DNA of 64,000 bases from an uncultured Oscillospiraceae bacterium (GTDB taxonomy: Bacteria > Bacillota > Clostridia > Oscillospirales > Oscillospiraceae), in assembly GCA_900764755.1 (NCBI GenBank), contig CAAFPE010000061.1, forward strand, positions 4,481 to 68,480, written 5' to 3'. The notes beneath the pieces are model-generated. The model had not been told where the DNA came from and made no database searches. It worked only from the letters and a program-made list of their open reading frames with translations. The stretch's first letter is position 1. Every line of letters begins with the position of its first letter. This document shows, one piece after another, positions 54,613 through 62,057 of this stretch. The translations under genes were made by a program, and so were the position numbers.

Positions 54613-55965
54613 ATGAATCAGTACATCGAGAGAGTTCTGGCTGAGACCAAGGCCAAGAATGCCAACGAGCCTGAGTTCCTGCAGACTGTTGAGGAGGTCC
54701 TGAGCTCTCTGGAGCCCGTGATCGCCGCCCATCCTGAGTATGAGAAGGCCGCTCTGCTGGAGCGCATGGTCGAGCCCGAGCGCGTGATCGAGTTCCGCGT
54801 CACTTGGGAGGACGACAACCATGTTTGGCACGTCAACCGCGGCTACCGCGTTCAGTACAACGCGGCCCTCGGCCCCTATAAGGGAGGCATCCGCTTTGAT
54901 CCTTCCGTGAACCTCTCCATCGTCAAGTTCCTGGGCTTTGAGCAGGTCTTTAAGGACGCCATGACTGGTCTGCCCATCGGCGGCGCCAAGGGCGGCTCTG
55001 ACTTCGATCCTCGCGGCAAGAGCGACGCCGAGGTCATGCGTTTCTGCCAGGCCTTCATCACCGAGCTGTATCGTCACATTGGTCAGGACATCGACTGCCC
55101 CGCCGGCGACCTGGGCTGCGGCGGCCGTGAGATCGGCTATATGTACGGCCAGTACCGCCGCATCGTGGGCGCTGCCGAGTTCGGCGCTCTGTCCGGCAAG
55201 GCTGTTACCACCGGCGGCTCCATCATGCGTCCTGAGGCCACTGGCTTCGGCGCTGTGTACTATCTGGTCGAGGCTCTGGCTCACGACGGCGAGTCCATCG
55301 AGGGTAAGCGCATCGCCATGTCCGGCTACGGCAACGTGGGCTGGGGCATCATGAAGAAGGCTGCCGAGCTGGGCGCCAAGGTCACCTACTTTGCCGGCCC
55401 CGACGGCTACATCCACGATCCCGATGGCGTGAGCACCGACGAGAAGCTGAACTACATCCTCGAGATGCGCGCCAAGGATCCCATGCACTGCCAGCCCTAT
55501 GCTGAGCGCTTTGACTGCGAGTTCGTGCCCAACACCAAGTGCTGGGGCGTCAAGGATGTGGACATCTATATGCCCGCTGCCACTCAGAACGACGTCAACA
55601 TGGACTGGGCCAAGAAGATCGCTGAGTCCGGCGTGAAGTACTACATCGAGGTTGCCAATATGCCCACCACCAACGATGCTCTGGAGTTCCTGAAGGAGCA
55701 GAAGCACATGGTCGTGGCTCCCTCCAAGGCTGTTAACGCCGGCGGCGTGTCCGTCTCCGAGCTGGAGATGGCTCAGAACGCTGAGCGCCTGTACTGGAGC
55801 GCTGAGGAAGTCGACGCCAAGCTGAAGGGCATCATGAAGAACATCTATCACTCCTCCGTCGAGGTTGCCGAGCGCTATGGCCTGGGCTACGACCTGGTCG
55901 CTGGTGCCAACATCGTTGGCTTCCAGAAGGTCGCCGACGCCATGATGGCTCAGGGCATCTTCTAA
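54613..55965 (+). CDS. gdhA: Glutamate dehydrogenase
   Basis: This 450-residue hexameric-type enzyme interconverts glutamate with 2-oxoglutarate and ammonia. The substrate domain has VNRGYRVQYNAALGPYKGGIRF, the catalytic lysine in PIGGAKGGSDFDPRGKS and the PAGDLGCGGREIGYMYGQY segment. The nucleotide domain has MSGYGNVGWG (GxGxxG) and AVNAGGVSVSELEMAQN. The S50-I subfamily pattern (KGGIRFDPSVN) and length agree with bacterial GDH of about 450 residues. NADP use is likely but not certain. Codon use is very biased to preferred codons, so expression is probably high. The ATG at 54613 follows GTAGGAGGAATG. Confidence 0.96.
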   Translation: MNQYIERVLAETKAKNANEPEFLQTVEEVLSSLEPVIAAHPEYEKAALLERMVEPERVIEFRVTWEDDNHVWHVNRGYRVQYNAALGPYKGGIRFDPSVNLSIVKFLGFEQVFKDAMTGLPIGGAKGGSDFDPRGKSDAEVMRFCQAFITELYRHIGQDIDCPAGDLGCGGREIGYMYGQYRRIVGAAEFGALSGKAVTTGGSIMRPEATGFGAVYYLVEALAHDGESIEGKRIAMSGYGNVGWGIMKKAAELGAKVTYFAGPDGYIHDPDGVSTDEKLNYILEMRAKDPMHCQPYAERFDCEFVPNTKCWGVKDVDIYMPAATQNDVNMDWAKKIAESGVKYYIEVANMPTTNDALEFLKEQKHMVVAPSKAVNAGGVSVSELEMAQNAERLYWSAEEVDAKLKGIMKNIYHSSVEVAERYGLGYDLVAGANIVGFQKVADAMMAQGIF

Positions 55966-55996
55966 TCGAAGACCCCCTCAGACAGAGTACGTCCTT

Positions 55997-56033
55997 ACGG
56001 GGCTCCTCCCAATCGGGAGGGGCCCCGTTTTTT
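55997..56033 (+). terminator. Terminator of gdhA
   Basis: ACGGGGCTCCTCCC (55997-56010), loop AATC and GGGAGGGGCCCCGT (56015-56028), one wobble, followed by TTTTT. Confidence 0.92.
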
Positions 56034-56214
56034 GCTGGAATGGGCCGAAAATGGCAGTTTCCCCCTTGAAAATGTACAAATTGGCAGGGACAGGAAGAGG
56101 AAATGGGAGAAGAATCGTCGTTTTTGCTCTTTCTCTTCCTTGGAATCCTGATACAATATAAGTGTACCTATGAAAACGATGGCCCCGGCCGTCAAATAAA
56201 GGAGCGTGTATTCA

Positions 56215-56571
56215 ATGGCGATTCTCAAAAAGACTGCCAAGGCCACGCAGGCTGTGGCCGAGACTGCTGCTGTGAAGTCCGCGGCGGTGGAGAAGGCCCC
56301 TGCCGCCGTGAAGGAGGAGAAGCCCGCCGCCAAGACCACCCGGAAGGCGTCTGGGAAGAAAGCCCCCGCGGCGAAGAAGGCTGCCGCCCCCAAGATCTCC
56401 CTCACCCTGCAGTATCTGGGTAAGGAACTGACCCAGGAGGCCATGGTGGATGCTGTCAAGGCCCAGTGGACCGGCGCGGACATCAAGACCCTGGAGTTGT
56501 ATGTCAAGCCTGAGGACAGCGCCGTGTACTATGTGGTCAACGGCGAGAGTACCGGCAAGATCGAGCTGTAA
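56215..56571 (+). CDS. DUF6465-type protein with histone-H1-like N-terminus
   Basis: This 118-residue protein has an N-terminal half (about 1-62) of almost only Ala, Lys, Pro, Thr and Glu, with histone-H1/AlgP-like AAKK and PAAKK repeats. A compact alpha-beta C-terminal domain follows: SLTLQYLGKELTQEAMVDAV, TLELYVKPEDSAVYYVVNGE and TGKIEL. The latter matches the DUF6465 family of Clostridia. The basic tail suggests nucleic-acid binding, but the function is unknown. The ATG at 56215 follows AAAGGAGCG; a GTG at 56206 lies within the RBS region. Confidence 0.78.
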   Translation: MAILKKTAKATQAVAETAAVKSAAVEKAPAAVKEEKPAAKTTRKASGKKAPAAKKAAAPKISLTLQYLGKELTQEAMVDAVKAQWTGADIKTLELYVKPEDSAVYYVVNGESTGKIEL

Positions 56572-56593
56572 GCGATCCAACCCCCGAAAAAGA

Positions 56594-56629
56594 CCCTCCT
56601 AAAAGGCGGTTCTCCGCCTTTTAGGAGGG
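56594..56629 (+). terminator. Terminator of the DUF6465 gene
   Basis: A perfect 16-bp stem (56594-56609/56614-56629) with loop TTCT is followed by CTTTGCATTTT. Confidence 0.9.
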
Positions 56630-56669
56630 CTTTGCATTTTCTGCTGGGGACCAGCTCCAGGAGAATAAA

Positions 56670-56711
56670 ATACCCCATGCCGCCCGGATCGGCTCCGGCG
56701 GCATGGGGTAT
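56670..56711 (-). terminator. Terminator of the CorC/HlyC gene
   Basis: ATACCCCATGCCGCC (56670-56684) pairs with GGCGGCATGGGGTAT (56697-56711). On the minus strand it is followed by TTTTATTCTC. Confidence 0.88.
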
Positions 56712-56724
56712 TGGTATCTTCTGA

Positions 56725-58056
56725 TCAGGGCTCCGGTTTTTGAGGAGCCCGCTTGGTCCAGCCAGCGTCCTTTTCCCGGCTGCGGAGTTCCCAATCCCGG
56801 GCCTTGGGCTCCTCCTCATGGGGGAGGACCCGGACCTGGATCTCCAGCACCCGGCGGTGCTCCACCTTGGTGACGGTGACATCCAGCCCCTCAGACTGGA
56901 AGTGGTCGCCTACCTCCGGGACCTTGCCCACCTCCTCCATGACCCAGCCGGAGACGGTGGCTGCGTCGCAGATCCCCTTGACCTGGAAGAGGTCGTACAT
57001 ATCATCCAGATCGGCAGAGCAGGCAATCAGGTAACTGCCGTCCGGCTGCCTGCGGAAGATCTCAATGACCTCGTCATGCTCATCCCAAATCTCACCCACC
57101 AGCTCCTCCACAATGTCCTCCATAGTGGCGATGCCCTCGGTGCCGCCGTACTCATCCACCACTATGGCCATGTGGGCCTTGTTTTTCTGGAGGATGCGCA
57201 GCAGTTCAGAGATCTTGGTGTTGCCGGTGGTGTACAGGACCGGCGCCTTCAGGTTGGCCAGTTGGATCTCCCCGCGATAGCGGGCGGCGTTAAAGTCCTT
57301 TTCATGGACCACGCCCACGATATTGTCGATGCTGTCGTGGTAGATGGGAAGACGGGAGTAGCCGCTTTCCACAAAGAGGGAGGCCGCCTGGTCCATGGTG
57401 GCGGTGTCGGGTACAGCCACCAGATCCACACGGGGGGTGAGGATCTCGGACACCTCCAGATCGTTGAACTCGATGGCGTTGCGGATCAGATCGCTCTCAT
57501 GCTGGTCCAGACCGCCCTCGTTCTCCGCCTGATCCACCATGCCCACCAACTCTTCCTCGGTGATGCCGTCGCCCTGAGCGGTACGGAACACCTTGGAGAG
57601 CAGACGCTTCCACTGAGTGAACAGAAAGTTGGCCGGGGTCAGGATTACCACCAGCAGCCTCAACAGAGGGGTGGAGATCATGGCCCAGCTCTCCGGGTTT
57701 TCTTTGGCCAGGCTCTTGGGGGAGACCTCGCCGAAGATCAGAATGACCACAGTCAGGACGATGGCGGAGACGGTGGGACCGCGGACATCGTCAATCAGCC
57801 TGATGAACAGCACTGCACCGATGGTGGTGGCTACGTTGTTGACGATGTTGTTTCCAATGAGGATGGTGGACAGCAGTCGGTCGTAGTCCTCTGCCAGTTC
57901 CAGCGTGCGGGCAGCCCGGCGGTCGCCGTTGTCTGCCTTGTTCTTCAGGCGGATGCGGTTGAGAGAGGTAAATGCGGTCTCGGTTGCGGAAAAATACCCG
58001 GACATGGCCACCAGGGCCGCCAGGGCGACGAGCATTGCGATACTGGTACTGTCCAT
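56725..58056 (-). CDS. CorC/HlyC (CNNM) family transporter-like membrane protein
   Basis: This 443-residue protein has the DUF21/CNNM transmembrane domain (about 1-180; FSATETAFTSLNRIRLKNKA, LLSTILIGNNIVNNVATTIGAV). A pair of CBS domains follows (about 200-330; ILTPRVDLVAVP, YGGTEGIATMEDIVEELVGEI), then a CorC_HlyC domain at the C-terminus. The family is linked to Mg2+/Co2+ efflux; the old hemolysin name is misleading. I chose the ATG at 58056, directly before the first helix, although its RBS spacing is long; ATG 58104 is an alternative. Confidence 0.9.
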   Translation of the reverse strand: MDSTSIAMLVALAALVAMSGYFSATETAFTSLNRIRLKNKADNGDRRAARTLELAEDYDRLLSTILIGNNIVNNVATTIGAVLFIRLIDDVRGPTVSAIVLTVVILIFGEVSPKSLAKENPESWAMISTPLLRLLVVILTPANFLFTQWKRLLSKVFRTAQGDGITEEELVGMVDQAENEGGLDQHESDLIRNAIEFNDLEVSEILTPRVDLVAVPDTATMDQAASLFVESGYSRLPIYHDSIDNIVGVVHEKDFNAARYRGEIQLANLKAPVLYTTGNTKISELLRILQKNKAHMAIVVDEYGGTEGIATMEDIVEELVGEIWDEHDEVIEIFRRQPDGSYLIACSADLDDMYDLFQVKGICDAATVSGWVMEEVGKVPEVGDHFQSEGLDVTVTKVEHRRVLEIQVRVLPHEEEPKARDWELRSREKDAGWTKRAPQKPEP

Positions 58057-58223
58057 AATGGACGGATCAACTCCACTTTCTTCAAAAAAATTTCTGTGTC
58101 CCATACCGTTCAAGGGATCAGATTAGTAATACATTATACCATAGCCGCCCATAAAAAGCAAATAAATTTTCCGAATATCAGGAAGTGGGGCGGGACATGG
58201 AGAAGATCCGGTGGGGTGGAGCG

Positions 58224-58850
58224 TCACGTTCCCAGGGAGCGGATCTCCTCCTGAAGGTATTCCAGAAACTGGGCGGCAGGGATGCCGTCCAGCTGGGCGT
58301 GGTGGAACTGGAAGGAGATGGGCAGAAGGGTCCGGAACCAATGCCTGCGGTATCTGCCCCAGATCAGAAAGGGGTTGTTGTAGCAGCCGGCATAGAGGTT
58401 CACAGCACCGTCGATGTCATATCCGGCCAGGGCGGAGGTGCCGATGACCATGGCTTCCCCGCTCAGGTCATGGGGCTGGCCGGTCTGGGCCACCTGTCCG
58501 GTGAACTCCAGATAGTTCTGGCTGAACTGCTCCAGATTCGGGGAGAGAGGGAGGTCGCAGGTCTGAATGTCCCCGCCTTGGGTCACGACCACCGTATTGA
58601 CCGCCAGGCGGTCGTACTCCATCAGCTTGTCTCCCACTGGAAGGAGATAAAAGTCCTCCATCCGGGCTGCCGCCCGGCCAACGCACCAGCAGAGAAGCAT
58701 ATTGACCTTATACCTGCGTCTGCGGCTGAACCGGACCAAGCGGGTGACATCCAGAGTTTTCATCAGCGTCACCATGGGCATGGGGGCCCGGTTCCACAGG
58801 GAGAAGGCAGCGGCGCGCCTGGAGCGCTCCGGGGCGATTTCTCGGACCAT
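58224..58850 (-). CDS. Chloramphenicol-acetyltransferase-like protein
   Basis: This 208-residue protein has the CAT fold. The catalytic histidine motif HHAQLDG (about 188-194; family HHxxxDG) is intact, as is the SFQFHH strand. NPFLIWGRYRRHWFRTLLPIS is the usual C-terminal region. The N-terminus is divergent from classical CatA (APERSRRAAAFSLWNRAPMP). Resistance cannot be claimed: many gut Firmicute homologues with this pattern have unknown acceptors. The ATG at 58850 follows GGAGGG. It is transcribed alone. Confidence 0.8.
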   Translation of the reverse strand: MVREIAPERSRRAAAFSLWNRAPMPMVTLMKTLDVTRLVRFSRRRRYKVNMLLCWCVGRAAARMEDFYLLPVGDKLMEYDRLAVNTVVVTQGGDIQTCDLPLSPNLEQFSQNYLEFTGQVAQTGQPHDLSGEAMVIGTSALAGYDIDGAVNLYAGCYNNPFLIWGRYRRHWFRTLLPISFQFHHAQLDGIPAAQFLEYLQEEIRSLGT

Positions 58851-59034
58851 GTGACATCCCTCCAAAATCAAAATCGTGCTCTGCCGCGGTCCAGGGCGGG
58901 GCGGCAGGTGCAGGGGCAATATTATATCAGATCCCACCCCGGTCTGCAACACGGACCGGGGCAGGGGTGTACATTTTCCTTACCCTGTGGTATGCTGTGA
59001 AAAAACCGCATCCGCGGAGAAAAGGTGAACGACC

Positions 59035-59601
59035 ATGTATATCGACCCCGTCCGCCGCTCCGGACGTCCCACAGATGACCGTATCCCTCAGGAACTGGCT
59101 ATTTATGACGAGCTGGAGCGGCAGGGCATCTCCTTTGACCGGGTGGACCACGACCACGCCGACACGATGGAGGACTGCCGGAAGATCGAGGAGGTGCTGG
59201 GCGCAAAGATCTGTAAAAACCTGTTTTTGTGCAACCGGCAGCAGACCGAATTTTATCTTCTGATGATGCCGGGCGAAAAGCCCTTCAAGACCAAGTACCT
59301 GTCCGCCCAGCTGGGCTGTTCCCGGCTGTCCTTCGCAGATGATGGCCACATGGCGGCCTATCTGAGCACGATCCCTGGATCGGTCTCCGCCCTGGAGCTC
59401 CTGTTTGATCAGGAGGGCCGGGTGCAGCTGGTCATCGACCGGGAGCTGCTGGTGGATGAGTTCCTCAGCGGCCATCCGGGGATCTCTACCTCTACGGTGC
59501 GTCTGACGCGGGAGGATCTGCTGCGTTATGTGGAGGGCGTGGGACATTCCCCCATCTATATCGATCTTCCCGACCCCAGGGTCATGGAGGAGCAGAAGTG
59601 A
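59035..59601 (+). CDS. Prolyl-tRNA deacylase-like (YbaK/ProX) protein
   Basis: This 188-residue protein belongs to the YbaK/EbsC editing family, ProX branch (INS-like domain as in prolyl-tRNA synthetase), which hydrolyses mischarged Ala-tRNA(Pro). LAIYDELERQGISFDRVDHDHADTM, the catalytic-lysine region GAKICKNLFLCNRQQTEFYLLMMPGEKPFKTK and GSVSALELLFD (GxVxxxG/A loop) are present. The ATG at 59035 follows AAAAGGTGAAC. A terminator follows. Confidence 0.88.
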   Translation: MYIDPVRRSGRPTDDRIPQELAIYDELERQGISFDRVDHDHADTMEDCRKIEEVLGAKICKNLFLCNRQQTEFYLLMMPGEKPFKTKYLSAQLGCSRLSFADDGHMAAYLSTIPGSVSALELLFDQEGRVQLVIDRELLVDEFLSGHPGISTSTVRLTREDLLRYVEGVGHSPIYIDLPDPRVMEEQK

Positions 59602-59606
59602 CAAGC

Positions 59607-59637
59607 AAACCGGCCCCTGTGTACAGAGGCCGGTTTT
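59607..59637 (+). terminator. Terminator of the ProX-like gene
   Basis: AAACCGGCC (59607-59615) pairs with GGCCGGTTT (59628-59636), followed by TG TT. It may also serve the convergent gene. Confidence 0.8.
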
Positions 59638-59638
59638 G

Positions 59639-59917
59639 TTATGCCGCACCGGAGTCCGGTGGGGGAGCGGGGGGATCCTGAGGCGGAGGCTCATGTCCGC
59701 CTAGGGAGACCAGAAGGGTGATGGGGAGGACAGTCCCCAGCAGGATGACCCACAGGGAGCGGAGGAGGTCCTGCCCCACGAACATCCAGGCCACCGACGC
59801 CCCGTAGAGCAGGGGGACGATGCACCCCATGTACCAGCCGGGGGCGCCCCTTCGGCTGACCCACGCCTGGAGCACCACAGCGGCCAGGGCGATGAAAAAC
59901 ACAGACCAGGAATTCAC
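59639..59917 (-). CDS. Small hypothetical membrane protein
   Basis: This 92-residue protein has three hydrophobic helices (about 4-20, 27-47, 52-71) and a proline-rich C-terminus ending PAPPPDSGAA. The start is a GTG at 59917 behind AAAGGAGC. It lies 29 bp after the ABC permease stop and in the same direction, so it is probably the fourth gene of the GntR-ABC operon. I recognise no family. Confidence 0.6.
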   Translation of the reverse strand: MNSWSVFFIALAAVVLQAWVSRRGAPGWYMGCIVPLLYGASVAWMFVGQDLLRSLWVILLGTVLPITLLVSLGGHEPPPQDPPAPPPDSGAA

Positions 59918-59946
59918 AGCGGTACGCTCCTTTCAGCGGCAGAGGG

Positions 59947-60726
59947 TCACTCCAGATTCAGCTTGTGCTTCAGGATCCAGCTGGTGAGGAGGAACATGAC
60001 AGCGGTGGGGATGAGAAGCAGAAGGATGCCCAGCCAGTAGCCCGCATGATCGCCCAGATCCATCCCATAGAGCCAGTTCAGTGCGTTCATGTTGTGCAGA
60101 GAGCTGGTGATGATGCTGTCCAGGATATTGAGGCCGAAAAATGCCGCCACACTCATCAGGATCCGCCGTCTGGAGAACAGGTGGCCGATGGCCATGGCCA
60201 GATAGAAGTTCATAAACATAGCGGCGCACATGACCAGCAGCAGAAGGAGAAACTCCAGGAAGTAGAGAACGGTATCCGGCCTCTGGGCCAGGCCCCGGAA
60301 TACAGCCTGCCACAGCTGGGTGTCGAAGATCTCATCCCAGTCCAGGGGCATCATCAGGAACATAGCCAGGATACCCACAATGCCGTTGACCACCGTGGTG
60401 GCCAGGGCACAGATCAGCTTGGACAGCACCAGCTGCCAGGAGTGGACGGGCAGGGTGTGCATCAGATAGCCCTCGTCCCCCAGCAGCCCCTTATAAAACC
60501 GGGTAAGCACGAACACAGCGGACAGGATGACCATGGTAAAGCACACGCCGCCGAACAGCCCCATAGAGACCACACCCATCCACTCGCCAAAGACACTGCC
60601 TCCGGGGGTGTGGATGCCGAACACGGTGAACCGGTTGATAAAGGCCAGGATCAGCGCTGCCGGCCAGATCACGGAGAACTGCTTCCACATGGAGCGGAAA
60701 TCATATTTTAACAGCTTTCCAAGCAT
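59947..60726 (-). CDS. ABC-2 type transporter permease
   Basis: This 259-residue membrane protein has about six helices and the layout of ABC-2 permeases associated with YtrA-type operons. It begins MLGKLLKYDFRSMWKQFSVIWPAAL and shows GDEGYLMHTLPVHSWQLVLSKLI (about 85-107), a typical segment. Its ATG overlaps the stop of the ATPase gene by one base (TGATG), so the two are coupled. The substrate is unknown. Confidence 0.85.
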   Translation of the reverse strand: MLGKLLKYDFRSMWKQFSVIWPAALILAFINRFTVFGIHTPGGSVFGEWMGVVSMGLFGGVCFTMVILSAVFVLTRFYKGLLGDEGYLMHTLPVHSWQLVLSKLICALATTVVNGIVGILAMFLMMPLDWDEIFDTQLWQAVFRGLAQRPDTVLYFLEFLLLLLVMCAAMFMNFYLAMAIGHLFSRRRILMSVAAFFGLNILDSIITSSLHNMNALNWLYGMDLGDHAGYWLGILLLLIPTAVMFLLTSWILKHKLNLE

Positions 60727-61451
60727 CAGAACTCGCCTCCTTCCATGGGCACGGCGCGGAAGATCTCGCGGAACAGGGCGTCCACGCTCTTGCCCCGCTC
60801 CTCCCGGATGCGGTCCACAGACTCATGGAGCATGAGCGCCCCCTCCTTGAGCAGGATCACCTCGTCCAGCACCTTCTCAATGTCTGCGATTAGGTGGGTG
60901 GAGATGAGCACGGTGCCCTCCTCGTTATAGTTGGTCAGAATGGTGCGGAGGATAAAATCCCGGGCCGCCGGGTCCACCCCGGCGATGGGCTCATCCAGCA
61001 GGTACAGCTGGGCCTTCCGGGCCATGACCAGTACCAGCTGTACCTTCTCCTTGGTGCCCTTGGACATGGACTTCAGCCGGTCCTTCGGCTCTACCCCCAG
61101 ACTCTTGCACATAGCAAGGGCCTTGGGATAGTCGAAATCCCGGTAAAAGTCCCGGAACAGATCAAACAGATCCACCGCCCGCATCCAGCTGGCGAAGTAC
61201 ATCCGGTCAGGCAGATAGCTCACCAGAGCCTTAGTCTCAGGCCCTACGGGCAGTCCTGCAACAGCAAGGCGCCCGGCGGTGGGCTGGAGCAGCCCGCACA
61301 GCAGCTTGATCAGGGTGGTCTTTCCGCTGCCGTTGGGACCCAGCAGGCCCACGATCCGGCCCCGGCCCACCTCCAGATCGATGCCGGTCAGGGCTGCCTT
61401 GTGTCCGTAGGACTTGGCCAGACCCTGGCAGACGATCAGATTGTCACTCAT
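60726..61451 (-). CDS. ABC transporter ATP-binding protein
   Basis: This 241-residue ATPase has Walker A GPNGSGKTT (about 37-45), a signature region reading SMSKGTKEKVQLVLVMA (normally LSGGQ; here SKGTKEK, as in YtrB/EcsA-like exporters), Walker B LYLLDEPIAGVDP and the H-loop ISTHLIAD. It pairs with the permease downstream. Its ATG overlaps the gntR stop (ATGA). Confidence 0.92.
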   Translation of the reverse strand: MSDNLIVCQGLAKSYGHKAALTGIDLEVGRGRIVGLLGPNGSGKTTLIKLLCGLLQPTAGRLAVAGLPVGPETKALVSYLPDRMYFASWMRAVDLFDLFRDFYRDFDYPKALAMCKSLGVEPKDRLKSMSKGTKEKVQLVLVMARKAQLYLLDEPIAGVDPAARDFILRTILTNYNEEGTVLISTHLIADIEKVLDEVILLKEGALMLHESVDRIREERGKSVDALFREIFRAVPMEGGEF

Positions 61452-61807
61452 AGATGCTCCTCCTTCAAAAGCTCCGCGGCCTCGGTCCGGGAATAGCCCA
61501 GCTCGGCCATAGCGTCATAGTAGTGTTCGATGAGGACCCTGGCCTGGGCCCGCCGGACGGCATCCAGCACAGAGGTGTCCTCCGTCACCAGCCGGCCGGC
61601 GGTCCGGTCGGCGAAGGCCAGGCCGTCCTGCTCCAGCTGGGCCAGGGCCCGCTGCATGGTGTTGGGGTTGACCCCTGCCTGAGCGGCCAGCTCCCGCACC
61701 GGGGGCAGGCGGCTCCCCGGGGGATAGACCCCGGTGATGATCCGCCGGGTGAGCTGCTCCGTCAGCTGGAGCCAGATGGGCCGGTCGTCGGTGAACCTCC
61801 AGTCCAT
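61448..61807 (-). CDS. GntR family (YtrA subfamily) transcriptional regulator
   Basis: This 119-residue regulator has a GntR winged helix (PIWLQLTEQLTRRIITGVYPPGSRLPPVRELAAQAGVNPNTMQRALAQLEQDGL) and only a short C-terminal helical tail, the hallmark of the YtrA subfamily. Such regulators repress the ABC genes they precede. ATG at 61807 with AAGGAGGC upstream. A palindromic sequence at 61832-61853 overlapping the likely promoter is the candidate operator. Confidence 0.93.
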   Translation of the reverse strand: MDWRFTDDRPIWLQLTEQLTRRIITGVYPPGSRLPPVRELAAQAGVNPNTMQRALAQLEQDGLAFADRTAGRLVTEDTSVLDAVRRAQARVLIEHYYDAMAELGYSRTEAAELLKEEHL

Positions 61808-61828
61808 AGACGTGCCTCCTTATCTGTA

Positions 61829-61856
61829 TCATTGTATTAGTTGATTAGTACAACAA
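61829..61856 (-). promoter_or_regulatory. Candidate operator/promoter of the GntR-ABC operon
   Basis: TTGTA and TACAA are the arms of a 22-bp palindrome-like site (61832-61853) whose arm contains a possible -10 TACAAT (61836-61831, minus). The TTGATTAG core is locally AT-rich. Autoregulation by the GntR protein is inference from the family. Confidence 0.5.
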
Positions 61857-61944
61857 TACAATAACGGAAATGGGGGAGATTGTCAAGCCCCTTGGCAAGA
61901 AAATTTTCAGCGCGGGGAAAACTGTAAAAAAACTGTGAACCCCC

Positions 61945-61973
61945 TTGAATTTTTCTGTAAAGAGCGTTATCAT
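61945..61973 (+). promoter_or_regulatory. Promoter of htpG
   Basis: TTGAAT (61945-61950), 17 bp and TATCAT (61968-61973). The predicted transcription start falls inside the palindrome that follows. Confidence 0.7.
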
Positions 61974-62010
61974 TAGCACTTGAAGAGGATAAGTGCTAAT
62001 AATAACGCTC
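61962..62010 (+). promoter_or_regulatory. Extended CIRCE-like operator of htpG
   Basis: TTAGCACTT (61973-61981), nine bases and AAGTGCTAA (61991-61999) match the HrcA-binding CIRCE layout (consensus TTAGCACTC-N9-GAGTGCTAA) with one changed base per arm. The arms continue after two unpaired bases on each side as GAGCGTTAT (61962-61970) and ATAACGCTC (62002-62010), making a 49-bp palindrome. It overlaps the -10 and start site, so repression by HrcA is the natural prediction. Confidence 0.88.
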
Positions 62011-62057
62011 CGATTTGTTAATTCATTATATTTCTATACATGGAGGAATTAGATACT

